The notes beneath the pieces were generated by a model that ran no database searches, was not told the origin of the DNA, and worked only from the letters and a program-made list of their open reading frames with translations. Shown piece by piece: positions 16,539 to 25,200 of a stretch of DNA of 64,000 nt. How positions within the stretch are numbered: the first letter of the stretch is position 1; every line of letters begins with the position of its first letter. Where the stretch lies: positions 62,001 to 126,000 of the forward strand of contig DASVRI010000016.1 of assembly GCA_036388675.1 (NCBI GenBank). Reading direction: 5' to 3'. Position numbers and translations under genes: made by a program. The stretch is from DASVUS01 sp036388675 (GTDB taxonomy: Bacteria > Armatimonadota > Abditibacteriia > Abditibacteriales > Abditibacteriaceae).

Positions 16539-19500
16539 GGCGGCGAAGGCGGCAACTGCGGCAGTGGTTCGTTGCGCACCGGCGCGGGCGGCAACACGTT
16601 TTCAGGCGGCGCATTCACCGGCGGCAAGACACGCGGCGACATCGGCTCCAGCGCAGGTGGTCGCACGACCGTGACGCGCGGCGTGGCAGGCTGTGTCGGA
16701 GTGCGCGGCAGCGGCGGTAGTGTGTTGCGTAATGTCGCAGGAAGAGCCGCTTCATCTACAGCACCGATTTGCGTGAACCCCAGAGGAGCTTGCGCCGCCA
16801 GAAAAACGCCCTGCGCCGGCAGAAACGAACCGGTGTTCTGCCACCACGGAAAGACATTGGTCGCGCGGCTCCATTGCAAGGCACGGCCTTCGTCGTTGTG
16901 TAGAATCCAGCTAAAGCGCACCGTCATGTCACGAGCCGAGCGCGAGGCCGGACGTAGCGTCGGCATTTCGCCAAGCGGCAAACTCGCCTCATAAATCGTG
17001 ACTTGTGCGGCTTCGTCACGCGTAATGGCACAACGCGCTCCGGGCACAGAACCGCCCCAACGCAGCGTGTCACGCTGGGCACCGAAGGGTACTGTCGTGC
17101 TCCACAAGCGCAGCAGGCGGCCTTCGATGGCGCCGGTTGCATCGCTAAAAGGCGATAGCAAAAAGCCGTAATCCGTATCGCGGAATGGCTCGCGTCCCGG
17201 TTTCGCCAGGGCATCGTCGCGCAGGCCAAACGCGATTTGCAACCCATCATAGTCGTCCCAGAACGGATAGCTAATCGCCTCCGGGCGGCGCGGCTGCAAA
17301 CTCGGCTCCTGCACGCGCACGGCGATGAACAAACGGCTGCTATCCCAGCGCAATGCCAGACGCACATCGACCGGACGCGGCGCATTGCGAGTACTCGAAG
17401 CGTCGCTTCTGGCCTTCATTTCCATCCACTGAGCATCGCGCCACTCATCCAATTGACCGTCGATTTCAATCGAGCTGCCGCGTTTCACATTCTGCGCCGT
17501 TGCGACGTTCACTTCCTGTTTCCAGCGCAGGCGGTCGCCCGGCACATCGGCAGTGGCCGAGAGAAAGTAAGAAGCCTTGTCATTGCGCCGCGACTGCGCC
17601 ACACGCGATTGCGCCACAGGAAAGCGATAGATGCGCGAAGCTCCCGGATTTAGCCGGAAACTTTGGGCCTCTCGCACCAGTTTCCAGCCCGGCGGCGGCT
17701 GCAAGCGCAGCGTGCCCGCAACGGGCTTGATGGAAACGTTTTGCAATCGCACACCCAGCGAGTGACCGATGGACGTAGGCGCTGTCGGCGTCTTCGATTT
17801 GGCCGCTTGCGGTGTAGTATATGGCGCTTTGGTCAGCGGCAGAAGTTGCGCTGCCAAAGGCTCCAGGCCCTCAACCACAGCCGCACGCCAGGCGTTGGCA
17901 TTGACATTGGCCGGCGCACTGCTGATGACATACACCGGATGAGTACTCAAAGGCACCTGCACTACGCCACGCCGCGAACGAGCGATCTCGTTGCCGAAAA
18001 CGTTTAACACGCGCGCAGACGGCAAGCGCACCTGTAAACGCACGCCGCGCTGATTCGTGTCCGCCCACAGCACCGCGATCTGCGCCGAAACCGGCTCCGA
18101 CGCTGGAGTTGCTCCCGGCAGGGCCGTGTTGCGAAACGTGGCGCCCCACAGCACCGGCGAGGCCGTAAAGAGTTCGCCTTCGCGCGAAGCGTCTTCCAGC
18201 AGGCGCGTCATGGCGGCAAAGGCGGCGGCGCGTGCATAAGAAGCAAGACGCTCTTCATCGGCATCACCGCGCGCCGCGCTGCGAGGCCCGGCGACCGCAA
18301 TATTATCGGACGATGCGGGAGCGAAGCCGGGAAAGCTCATGCCGGACGCGCCGGAAACTACACCCAGAACAAAGCGCTGCACCATGAAACCGGCTGCATC
18401 AAGGGCGCAATCTTCTTTCGAGTACTCGCCGATGTCTTCATTTTGCACGATATGAAACGGACGCCGCGCCGCACGACGCTGCGCCCACAGCAAAGCGCGC
18501 AATGTCGTCGCAGAGTTAGCGGGGCGACCTTCAACCGCGTTGCGCTCCTCCATCGGCAGCGACACGACCAGACCGTCGGAGGCGTTTGCCGCCACATCGC
18601 TTTGGGCACTCAACGGCAGCAACAGCGGAGCGTTCAGGCGCAGGCGGCGCACTTCAGGCGATGACGCATCGGTCGTCGGCATCGCTTGCAAGGCCGACGG
18701 CGCACGAAACACTTCCCAGCGCGCCATCGTGTTGTAGCGCGGCACGAGGCTGGAAAGTTCACGCGCCCACGAAGCACCCGACGGCCTTGCAGAGAATGGC
18801 TCAGACGCGTCACTTGCATCAGATGCCGCGACCGGCAGCACGCCCCATGTGGCGATGCGGCGCTTCAAGCGCGCCTGCATCTGCACATCGAGAGTGCCGT
18901 AGCTGCCCGGTGCGCTGCTCATCGAGCCGCCATCGGCAACTTCGGTTAAGGGCGACAACGACCTTGTGGAGATCGTCCACGGCGAACGTAGCACACGAAC
19001 GCCGGTGCGCGCGTAAAAGTCGAGTTGGGTGTCTCCCAGGAATGTTGGTGACGAAAGGGCGAAGAACGAGCGCGGACGATAGGAAGAACGCGGCGCGCTC
19101 ACAATCGCAAACGGCCAGTCAAGTTGTGCCGATTCTTTGCGGCTGCCTGTGGCCTGCGCATTGATACGTAGCCGATAAGCACCCAGTTGCGGCGCTTCCC
19201 ACGCTTCGCGGCGCAGCACGAAATTGCGCGCGCCCACCGGCACATTCGATTTCTGTTTCCACCACGTCTTGCCTGTCGCATCTTCGATGCGCCACCACAA
19301 CGTCAGCGGGCGCGGTGTGCCTTCATCGTTCCAGGCGCGCAGCGAAAACACCAGTGCCGTGCGCGTGCGCAGCGTATCGCGCTCGAAGTAAATGCCGCTC
19401 GGCTGCTCAGCGGAAAGTTGCAGGCGCAAAGCAGGCTGTTGCCGCGTCCCGGATCGCTCCGCTTTAGCAGCGGCACGCGTCGCGCCTTGCGCAAGGGCAA

Positions 19501-19573
19501 AGCCACCAAAAGATACAACGAGTACTGCGGAGGAGGCAAGTAAAAGAGAATGGAGTCGAGAGCGGAGGAACAT
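16535..19573 (-). CDS. Large exported protein with C-terminal CBM9-like domain and Pro-rich tail
   Basis: This gene encodes 1012 aa. The signal peptide is LLLASSAVLVVSFGGFALAQG, cleaved near residue 29. GGAGG lies 5 bases before the ATG. The N-terminal part carries a beta-sandwich (about 45-150: LRLQLSAEQPSGIYFERDTL) followed by a region that may be a degenerate glycosidase-like barrel (SFFALSSPTFLGDTQLDFYARTG). From about 690 the stretch IEIDGQLDEWRDAQWMEMKA ... WDDYDGLQIAFGL is a CBM9-like domain (carbohydrate-binding family 9 type). The last ~70 aa are Pro-rich (PPLPRTPTQPATP...PPSPP), suggesting cell-wall spanning. No catalytic residues can be named. The family is unknown to me beyond CBM9. 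Confidence 0.75.
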   Translation of the reverse strand: MFLRSRLHSLLLASSAVLVVSFGGFALAQGATRAAAKAERSGTRQQPALRLQLSAEQPSGIYFERDTLRTRTALVFSLRAWNDEGTPRPLTLWWRIEDATGKTWWKQKSNVPVGARNFVLRREAWEAPQLGAYRLRINAQATGSRKESAQLDWPFAIVSAPRSSYRPRSFFALSSPTFLGDTQLDFYARTGVRVLRSPWTISTRSLSPLTEVADGGSMSSAPGSYGTLDVQMQARLKRRIATWGVLPVAASDASDASEPFSARPSGASWARELSSLVPRYNTMARWEVFRAPSALQAMPTTDASSPEVRRLRLNAPLLLPLSAQSDVAANASDGLVVSLPMEERNAVEGRPANSATTLRALLWAQRRAARRPFHIVQNEDIGEYSKEDCALDAAGFMVQRFVLGVVSGASGMSFPGFAPASSDNIAVAGPRSAARGDADEERLASYARAAAFAAMTRLLEDASREGELFTASPVLWGATFRNTALPGATPASEPVSAQIAVLWADTNQRGVRLQVRLPSARVLNVFGNEIARSRRGVVQVPLSTHPVYVISSAPANVNANAWRAAVVEGLEPLAAQLLPLTKAPYTTPQAAKSKTPTAPTSIGHSLGVRLQNVSIKPVAGTLRLQPPPGWKLVREAQSFRLNPGASRIYRFPVAQSRVAQSRRNDKASYFLSATADVPGDRLRWKQEVNVATAQNVKRGSSIEIDGQLDEWRDAQWMEMKARSDASSTRNAPRPVDVRLALRWDSSRLFIAVRVQEPSLQPRRPEAISYPFWDDYDGLQIAFGLRDDALAKPGREPFRDTDYGFLLSPFSDATGAIEGRLLRLWSTTVPFGAQRDTLRWGGSVPGARCAITRDEAAQVTIYEASLPLGEMPTLRPASRSARDMTVRFSWILHNDEGRALQWSRATNVFPWWQNTGSFLPAQGVFLAAQAPLGFTQIGAVDEAALPATLRNTLPPLPRTPTQPATPRVTVVRPPALEPMSPRVLPPVNAPPENVLPPAPVRNEPLPQLPPSPP

Positions 19574-19617
19574 CGAAACCTCCAGGTGTTCCGTAGATTG
19601 AATAGCGTGGTAGAAAC

Positions 19618-19926
19618 TTAGTGCAATTCTGGAAGAGCCTCCAGCCGGCCACGGATGCTCTCCAGAGAAGCCTGCGACAGGCGCACCGTTTTGTCGCGCG
19701 AGGTCTGGCCGCGTGCAACAGCAATCAGGCTCTTCGGGTGCTCCAGAGCACGGCTCAGCACGTCCATAACCGCCGCACTGGCTTTGCCGTCTTCGGGCGC
19801 CGCCGTGACACTCACCAGCAGAGTCTCATTGCGCACACCATCAACGGCATTCTTGCGGGCGCGTGGTTTGACACGCACTTTGATGAGTACTGCATCGCCA
19901 TGCTGCGACAACAACCCCGACGACAT
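19618..19926 (-). CDS. yggU: DUF167/YggU family protein
   Basis: This gene encodes 102 aa. It matches the UPF0235/DUF167 pattern: IKVRVKPRARKNAVDG, LLVSVTAAPEDGKASAAVMDVLSRAL and VARGQTSRDKTVRL. The fold is known but the biochemical role is not established. It is the last gene of a compact cluster yggS-sepF-proC-yggU, an association common in Firmicutes and cyanobacteria, and starts only 8 bases after proC. Confidence 0.9.
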   Translation of the reverse strand: MSSGLLSQHGDAVLIKVRVKPRARKNAVDGVRNETLLVSVTAAPEDGKASAAVMDVLSRALEHPKSLIAVARGQTSRDKTVRLSQASLESIRGRLEALPELH

Positions 19927-19934
19927 GTGAAAAA

Positions 19935-20738
19935 TTAGCTGCCCAGTTCGCGCGAACGCTTTGTGGCCGCTTCGACGGCATCAATGACAACACCGCGAAA
20001 AGCACCGTCTTCCAGCGCGTGCAAACCGGCGATGGTGGTGCCGCCCGGCGAAGTGACCATGTCTTTCAACACGCCCGGATGCTTGCCCGTTTGCAACACC
20101 ATTTGCGCCGCACCCGACACAGTTTGCGCCGCCAACTGTGTCGCCACCTCGCGCGGCAAGCCCATCTTCACGCCGGCATCGCTCAGCGCTTCGATAAACA
20201 CATAAACGTAAGCCGGCCCGGAACCCGAAAGCCCCGTTACGGCATCAAGCAGTTTTTCGGGCACATCAATGGCCAACCCCATCACATCGAAGATGCGGTG
20301 TGCGGTTTTTGCGTGCGCCGCATCGGCATGGGCACCAGGCGCAATGGCCGAAGCCGCCTGGCCAATCAGCGCCGGCGTATTGGGCATAACACGCACGCAC
20401 GGCACCGCCGCCTCGAAATGCGCTTCGAGTTGCTTTGTTGTGACACCCGCCGCGATGGAAACCAGCGTTTGCTGCGGGGTGAGTACTCGACGCAACGGCT
20501 CCAGCGCTTCACTTACAATTTGAGGTTTCACCGCCAGCAACACGACTTCCGCTTCGCTGGCCGCCGCAACAACATCATCTGCCGCCCGGATGTCCAACTC
20601 CTGCGTCAGGCTTTGCAAGCGCTCGCGGCTGACATCAAAAGCGACGATCTCCTGCGGCGCGTAAACACCGGCCCTTAAGAGGCCGCGTATCAACGCCTCG
20701 CCCATCGCGCCGGCGCCGAGGAAAGCAATCGAAGTCAT
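19935..20738 (-). CDS. proC: Pyrroline-5-carboxylate reductase
   Basis: This gene encodes 267 aa, the normal length. ProC reduces 1-pyrroline-5-carboxylate to L-proline with NAD(P)H, the last step of proline synthesis. The Rossmann motif is IAFLGAGAMGEALIRGLL. The family signature is in the C-terminal half (VTGLSGSGPAYVYVFIEALSDAGVKMGLPRE, then TSPGGTTIAGLHALE, the substrate-binding loop). Neighbours are sepF 21 bases upstream and yggU downstream, so the genes are probably co-transcribed. Confidence 0.96.
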   Translation of the reverse strand: MTSIAFLGAGAMGEALIRGLLRAGVYAPQEIVAFDVSRERLQSLTQELDIRAADDVVAAASEAEVVLLAVKPQIVSEALEPLRRVLTPQQTLVSIAAGVTTKQLEAHFEAAVPCVRVMPNTPALIGQAASAIAPGAHADAAHAKTAHRIFDVMGLAIDVPEKLLDAVTGLSGSGPAYVYVFIEALSDAGVKMGLPREVATQLAAQTVSGAAQMVLQTGKHPGVLKDMVTSPGGTTIAGLHALEDGAFRGVVIDAVEAATKRSRELGS

Positions 20739-20759
20739 GAAGAAGTGGCTCGGTGAGTT

Positions 20760-21473
20760 TTAGCGTTCCCAGGAGCGACGCTCGTTAGCGCCATAGGGCG
20801 AAGTCGGCGGCGGCGCCTGTGGCGCGACGTTGCCATACTGCGCGTTCAAGGGAGCCGGAGTGACCGTGACCGGCTGCTGAGTACTCGTCATCTGCGCCAC
20901 GCCGTTATTTTGCGTTGCGGGCGGCGCGATGTCCTTGAAGAAGAACTCGGGGTTTTCGCCGTAATCGACTTCGTCGCTGCTGATGTCGAAGTCGCCCGGT
21001 GTGTACAGGAAAATCGCGTCGCCCAGTTTCATGGCATGGCCCTGATTTTCCAGGCCGTAGCAGACACCGCTCATGAAGTCGATGATGCGAATCGCATTCG
21101 AGCGATCGACATCTTCCAGGTTGATAATTACGGCGTCGCCGGTTTTCAGTGCGTCGGCGGCGATGGCGGCATCATCCTGGCTTTTGGGTTTCAGCGTGTA
21201 GATATTCTTGGCACGAGGCGAGCGCAAAGGCGACGGCACCGGGCGCAAGCGTCGTGCTGCATGTGTGCCCGAACCGCCACCGTATGCCGGGGGTTGAGGT
21301 TGAGAGTTGTTGTAAGTGCCGTAGCCGGTGCCGCTGTTGTAACTGCGTTGCGGCTGGGCGGGGCCATGATCTTGATTGTCGGTGGTGTCCACTTCGTCCT
21401 GCGCGTAGTCCTCGTCGTCGGCATGGCCCCAGAGATTCCTGAGTCCACGAACGGTCTGAGAGAGTGCACTCAT
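20760..21473 (-). CDS. sepF: Cell-division protein SepF
   Basis: This gene encodes 237 aa, longer than typical SepF (about 150). SepF anchors FtsZ to the membrane and assembles the septum. The core domain is at about 95-175 (IYTLKPKSQDDAAIAADAL, DAVIINLEDVDRSNAIRIID, GVCYGLENQGHAMKLGDAIFLYTP). The N-terminus MSALSQTVRGLRNLWG is the amphipathic membrane-binding helix. The linker (30-90) and the C-terminal 60 aa are low-complexity and Gln/Asn/Pro-rich. Gene order after yggS matches that in SepF-bearing bacteria. Confidence 0.93.
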   Translation of the reverse strand: MSALSQTVRGLRNLWGHADDEDYAQDEVDTTDNQDHGPAQPQRSYNSGTGYGTYNNSQPQPPAYGGGSGTHAARRLRPVPSPLRSPRAKNIYTLKPKSQDDAAIAADALKTGDAVIINLEDVDRSNAIRIIDFMSGVCYGLENQGHAMKLGDAIFLYTPGDFDISSDEVDYGENPEFFFKDIAPPATQNNGVAQMTSTQQPVTVTPAPLNAQYGNVAPQAPPPTSPYGANERRSWER

Positions 21474-21615
21474 GCCTTGCTGCCTCCTGTGCTGTGATGA
21501 ACTGGTGTAACGTTGCTGTGATGTAGTGTCGTTGTTCGTGTGTAACAGGGGATGAAACCTCTGCTAAACCCGGTCAACGATGGAGTGCGACCTTCTTTTC
21601 ATGAACGCGCACGCG

Positions 21616-22344
21616 TCATGAACGCGCTCCAAACAGTCCGGTGCCGATGCGCACGAGTGTGGCGCCTTCTTCGATGGCAATGTGGAAGTCGTTCGTCATC
21701 CCCATCGATAGATGCCACACCTGAGTGTTTGTATGAGCATCGGCTTGAGTACTCGATAACGTCGCTTTCACTTCTTGCCCCAACTGCTGCAAAAGACGAA
21801 AGTGCGGTCGCGAGTACTCGGCATCTTCCTGATAGGGCGGCAGACACATCAAGCCGCGCACGACGATGTGAGGCAAAGCGGCGCAGGCACGTGCCAGTTC
21901 GACGACACGCTCCGGCGCACAGCCAGCCTTGCTCGCTTCGTTGCCGGTGTTGACCTGCAACAAAACGTCCTGTACTTTGCCTGCTTCGCGTGCGGCTTTA
22001 TCGAGCGCTTGCGCCAACGAGAGGCGGTCAACGCTGTGAATCAGCTCGAACGACGCAACGGCGTCACGTGCTTTGTTGCTCTGCAGCGCGCCAATCAGAT
22101 GCCAGTGTAAAGAATCAAGGTTCGGTGCCAGGGCCGCGATGCTCTGCTGCTTGGCGACGCCTTCCTGTACATAGTTTTCGCCGACAAATCTCAAACCCGC
22201 TTGCGCGTATTCGAGTACTCGCGACGCCTCCACGGTCTTGCCGGCGCCGATGAGCGTCACATGCGACGGATCGCGTCCGCTGCGGTGGCAGGCTGCTTCA
22301 ATTTGCCGGCGCACTTGGGCTAAACGCTCATCCGCACTATACAC
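21616..22344 (-). CDS. yggS: PLP-binding YggS family protein (PLPBP)
   Basis: This gene encodes 242 aa. YggS/PROSC binds pyridoxal phosphate without known catalysis and keeps vitamin B6 and amino-acid pools balanced. The PLP lysine is in LIGAGKTVEA, where family members usually have VSK. Further signatures are GLRFVGENYVQE, HWHLIGALQSNK, VNTGNEASKAGC, GLMCLPP, and the C-terminal LSMGMTNDFHIAIEEGATLVRIGTGLFG. The start is GTG at 22344. A promoter (TTGCGC 22379-22384, TATAGT 22356-22361, 17-base spacing, minus strand) would place the transcript start only about 5 bases upstream, so the mRNA may be nearly leaderless. Confidence 0.92.
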   Translation of the reverse strand: MYSADERLAQVRRQIEAACHRSGRDPSHVTLIGAGKTVEASRVLEYAQAGLRFVGENYVQEGVAKQQSIAALAPNLDSLHWHLIGALQSNKARDAVASFELIHSVDRLSLAQALDKAAREAGKVQDVLLQVNTGNEASKAGCAPERVVELARACAALPHIVVRGLMCLPPYQEDAEYSRPHFRLLQQLGQEVKATLSSTQADAHTNTQVWHLSMGMTNDFHIAIEEGATLVRIGTGLFGARS

Positions 22345-22355
22345 AGGTTATCCCC

Positions 22356-22384
22356 ACTATAACACGGATTTCATGCGTGCGCAA
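22356..22384 (-). promoter_or_regulatory. Predicted promoter of the yggS-sepF-proC cluster
   Basis: On the minus strand TTGCGC (22379-22384) and TATAGT (22356-22361) are 17 bases apart. The predicted start of transcription lies almost on the GTG start codon of yggS. Confidence 0.45.
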
Positions 22385-22462
22385 ACCTTTCGCCTAACTT
22401 TGCAAAAGACATTCATATAACGATAAGCTTAAGCGTCAAACTTCCAACTTCAAGGCTAATTC

Positions 22463-23431
22463 ATGTGGAAAATTGAACCCGCCGGAACCAGCGACATTCC
22501 CGCTCTGGTCGAGTTGTGGAATGCAGCGCTCGGCCCACAGTGGCCACTCACAGAGCGTCTTCTACGCCAAACCATCGAAGGCGATCCCTACTTCGAGCCG
22601 GAAGGCAACCTCGTGGCGCGCAATGGCGATGCCGTAATCGGTTGGGTGTTGTGCAAGTCGATGCAACACGCCGGGCCGGAGATCGCGCGTTTCCAGGGCC
22701 GCGGCGGCATCGGCGCGCTGTGCGTACATCCTGACGTGCAGCGACAAGGACTCGGCACACAGTTGCTGCTCGCCGCCGAAGCGCATCTGCGCGCGCACGG
22801 CTCGACCCTGAGTACTCTTTATTTTCCGCATCACCTGTTGCCCGGCATTCCCGCCCAATGCGAAGCGGCCATTGCCTTGTTTCGCAAGCGTGGTTACACA
22901 GGCTTCAGCGAATGCGTCGATTTGTGGCGTGACCTGAACGACTACGGAATCCCGGACAAAGCGCTCGCCGCGATTGAAGCGAATCCCGGTGTCGAACTAC
23001 GACCGGCGCGCGACGGCGAAGAGGAAGCTCTCATCGACATGGTGGAGCGCGAGTTTCCCGGCGGCTGGCCCTACTCGACGCGTGGTCATTTTGTGCGCGG
23101 CAGTGCGGCAAGCGACATCATCATCGCCAGTGAAAATGAAGAAGTCATCGGCTTCTGCCACACTGCGGATTTCAACTCGCCGTGGCTGTTGCCCGGCACT
23201 TACTGGCACCCATTGCTGGGCAGTCGCTATGGCGGATTGGGGCCAATCGGAATTGCCAAAGAACACCGCAAGCGCGGTTTGGGGCTGGCATTGTGCGCCG
23301 TGGCCGTGGACGATTTGAAGCGACGCGGCGTCAAGCGCATGGCCATCGACTGGACGACATTAGTGGCCTTTTACGAGCAACTTGGCTTCCGCGTGTGGAA
23401 GCGATACTTGATGGCCAGCAAAGCCAAATAA
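22463..23431 (+). CDS. Tandem GNAT-type N-acetyltransferase
   Basis: This gene encodes 322 aa with two GNAT halves. The first (1-160) has the acetyl-CoA loop VHPDVQRQGLGTQLL. The second (175-322) has IAKEHRKRGLGLALC and the C-terminal FYEQLGFRVWKRY. Both halves keep the RxxGxG/A pyrophosphate-binding loop, so both may be active. Double GNATs include mycothiol synthase and antibiotic acetyltransferases; the substrate here is unknown. The ATG follows a 118-base divergent intergenic region shared with yggS. A GAGTACTC lies immediately after the stop. Confidence 0.85.
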   Translation: MWKIEPAGTSDIPALVELWNAALGPQWPLTERLLRQTIEGDPYFEPEGNLVARNGDAVIGWVLCKSMQHAGPEIARFQGRGGIGALCVHPDVQRQGLGTQLLLAAEAHLRAHGSTLSTLYFPHHLLPGIPAQCEAAIALFRKRGYTGFSECVDLWRDLNDYGIPDKALAAIEANPGVELRPARDGEEEALIDMVEREFPGGWPYSTRGHFVRGSAASDIIIASENEEVIGFCHTADFNSPWLLPGTYWHPLLGSRYGGLGPIGIAKEHRKRGLGLALCAVAVDDLKRRGVKRMAIDWTTLVAFYEQLGFRVWKRYLMASKAK

Positions 23432-23799
23432 CGAGTACTCACCAAAGCATAAAAAATCAAGTTGCCACCTACAGTGCCCGCCCGTGAACGTTGGGCGCCC
23501 GTGAGGGAAGCGCATTGGCGCTTCACGTTGGGCTGAGCGCGCTGATGAGGAGAACAAAACCGCTGAAGCAGCCTGTTTGACAATCATCAGGAGTGATCAT
23601 CAGCCCACCGCTTCAGAGGCACCGCTTCAGAGGCGGGTAATTCGATAAGTGGCAACTTGGGTTAACAAGCAAAAGGACGAGGAAATTTCCTCGTCCTTTT
23701 CATTCCGGCACTTAAATGTGACGCCGAGCGCAGCGTCCACTTTGAACGGCTTGGGTTTATGAGCGCGAGCTTAGGCAGCGCGAGATGACGCAGCGCAAG
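23432..23799. repeat. Intergenic region with CCCGCCCGTGAACG-type repeat and terminator
   Basis: This 368-base gap lies between convergent genes. It holds a GAGTACTC (23433-23440) and a repeat-rich stretch (about 23475-23640) with CCCGTGA, CCGCTTCAGAGGC (twice) and CGCTGAAGCAGCC pieces. The same CCCGT(G/A)A/CGCTGAAGC vocabulary recurs at 29146-29330 and 62950-63110. The terminator at 23671-23700 and the downstream leader complete it. No gene is seen. Confidence 0.5.
23671..23700. terminator. 30-bp perfect palindromic terminator
   Basis: AAAAGGACGAGGAAA and its exact complement form a gapless palindrome ending in TTTT on both strands. It lies between the converging GNAT gene and rpsT. Confidence 0.85.
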
Positions 23800-24057
23800 C
23801 TAGACAGCGGAAGGTGAAGCAGCCGAACCGGAGGCGGCCATGCGCTTGGCGAGGCGGCTCTTCTTGCGGGCGGCGGCGTTGCGGTGAATGATGCCTTTGG
23901 CGGCAGCGCGATCGATGGCGCTGAATGCGGACGTAATTTCGCCGCCCGTCAGAGCTTTCTTGGTTTCGGTTTTGATGCGTGTCTTGGCGGCCATGTTACG
24001 CAGACGCTTCTTGGCGTCCTGGCGCAAACGCTTCTTAGCCGATGGTGTGTTGGGCAT
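23800..24057 (-). CDS. rpsT: 30S ribosomal protein S20
   Basis: This gene encodes 85 aa of typical bS20 composition. It starts MPNTPSAKKRLRQDAKKRLRN and continues with TRIKTETKKAL and GIIHRNAAARKKSRLAKRM, the basic helices that bind the 5' domain of 16S rRNA. It is monocistronic, with a good promoter upstream (24090-24118) and a palindromic terminator downstream. The Ala/Ser/Pro-rich C-terminal tail is slightly extended. Confidence 0.96.
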   Translation of the reverse strand: MPNTPSAKKRLRQDAKKRLRNMAAKTRIKTETKKALTGGEITSAFSAIDRAAAKGIIHRNAAARKKSRLAKRMAASGSAASPSAV

Positions 24058-24089
24058 AACTTCTTTCTCTCCTCGATTGAACCATGTGC

Positions 24090-24118
24090 ATTTTACCGGA
24101 TTTAAGCGGACATTGCAA
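24090..24118 (-). promoter_or_regulatory. Predicted rpsT promoter
   Basis: On the minus strand TTGCAA (24113-24118) and TAAAAT (24090-24095) are separated by 17 bases, 33 bases upstream of the rpsT ATG. Confidence 0.55.
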
Positions 24119-24187
24119 GTATCTGTGGAACGACATCGTTACAAAATGCTGTTCGATTGCAGGAGGGCACAACGAGTACTCAAAAGC

Positions 24188-24994
24188 TCAAGCCAGCGAG
24201 TGGCAGCGCTCGCGCAGCGCTTCGATGTTGCGCAGCGTGATGCGATGGTTGGCATCCGTCGAAACATAGCTGTGCTTTTTGAACTCCATCAAGACGCGAT
24301 TGACACGCACGCGCGATGCACCGACAAGGTCGGCCAGGTCGGTCTGGGTAATTTGCAAGGGAATGAGAACTCCACCATTTTGGTCCTTGCGCCCGTATTC
24401 GTGAGCAAACGCCAGGAGCTGTCGTGCCACACGGCCATCGACATCGAGGGTGGCGAAAGAGTGAATTTGTGCTGTGGCCACACGCAGGCGGCGTGCCAGG
24501 ATACACGCCACGTTGTAACCCAGTATGGGCATTGTCTGCATCAACTTCCACAGCAAGTGACGCTCGATGCAGAGGAAATACGACTTTTCCAGTGTGGCGA
24601 CGTTAGCCGATGGGCATTTGCCGTCCACGCCGCTCACTTCGCCCAACACTTCGCCCCGCCCGAGAATGCCCAGAATAACATCGGAGCCATCGGCGTGCTT
24701 CAAATACATCTTGACTGAACCTTCAATGAGAATGTAGACATGGTCGCCCGGATTTTTAACTGTGAGCACATCGGTACCAACAGGAAGCACCTTCGAACAC
24801 AGCAACTGGCTGATTTCAGATAAGTGCTCATCCGGCAGATTACAAAATAAAGCTGTGTCGCGGAGCACACTGCGCGACGGCGGCTTGCCTTGTGCGGGAT
24901 CGGCTCCTACGGGTTTGGCTCCTACGGGAGTGCCTGCGGAAAATTTTGCGGAGGCCGCGCACGAGGGCATGTCCGCATCCGAATTTACGGTCAT
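24188..24994 (-). CDS. Crp/Fnr-family transcriptional regulator
   Basis: This gene encodes 268 aa. The cyclic-nucleotide-binding beta-roll is at about 45-165 (LPDEHLSEISQLL, VYILIEGSVKMYLKHADGSDVILGILGRGEVLGEVS). A long dimer helix and a C-terminal winged helix follow, with the Crp-type HTH LQITQTDLADLVGASRVRVNRVLMEFKK. No Fnr-type Cys cluster is seen. The N-terminal ~40 aa are an unusual low-complexity extension (GTPVGAKPVGADPAQGKP) encoded by 15-bp tandem units. The start at 24994 follows AGGTGG. A candidate minus-strand -10 TACAAT is at 25106-25111. The effector and targets are unknown. Confidence 0.88.
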   Translation of the reverse strand: MTVNSDADMPSCAASAKFSAGTPVGAKPVGADPAQGKPPSRSVLRDTALFCNLPDEHLSEISQLLCSKVLPVGTDVLTVKNPGDHVYILIEGSVKMYLKHADGSDVILGILGRGEVLGEVSGVDGKCPSANVATLEKSYFLCIERHLLWKLMQTMPILGYNVACILARRLRVATAQIHSFATLDVDGRVARQLLAFAHEYGRKDQNGGVLIPLQITQTDLADLVGASRVRVNRVLMEFKKHSYVSTDANHRITLRNIEALRERCHSLA

Positions 24995-25200
24995 TAGCAC
25001 CACCTAAAGACACCAGATTCAAATAGTGCGTAGCATTTCGCATCGCTGCGCTACCAAGCCGCTAAAGTGGATTCACCACATAATGATTGAGTGTCGAGTG
25101 TCCTGATTGTAGCATAGAAAAGGAACACGAAGCTGCTTTCATGGCAAGATCATACATCCTGCTTGTGCGATTGCGAACATTATTGCCATTGAACAATGCG

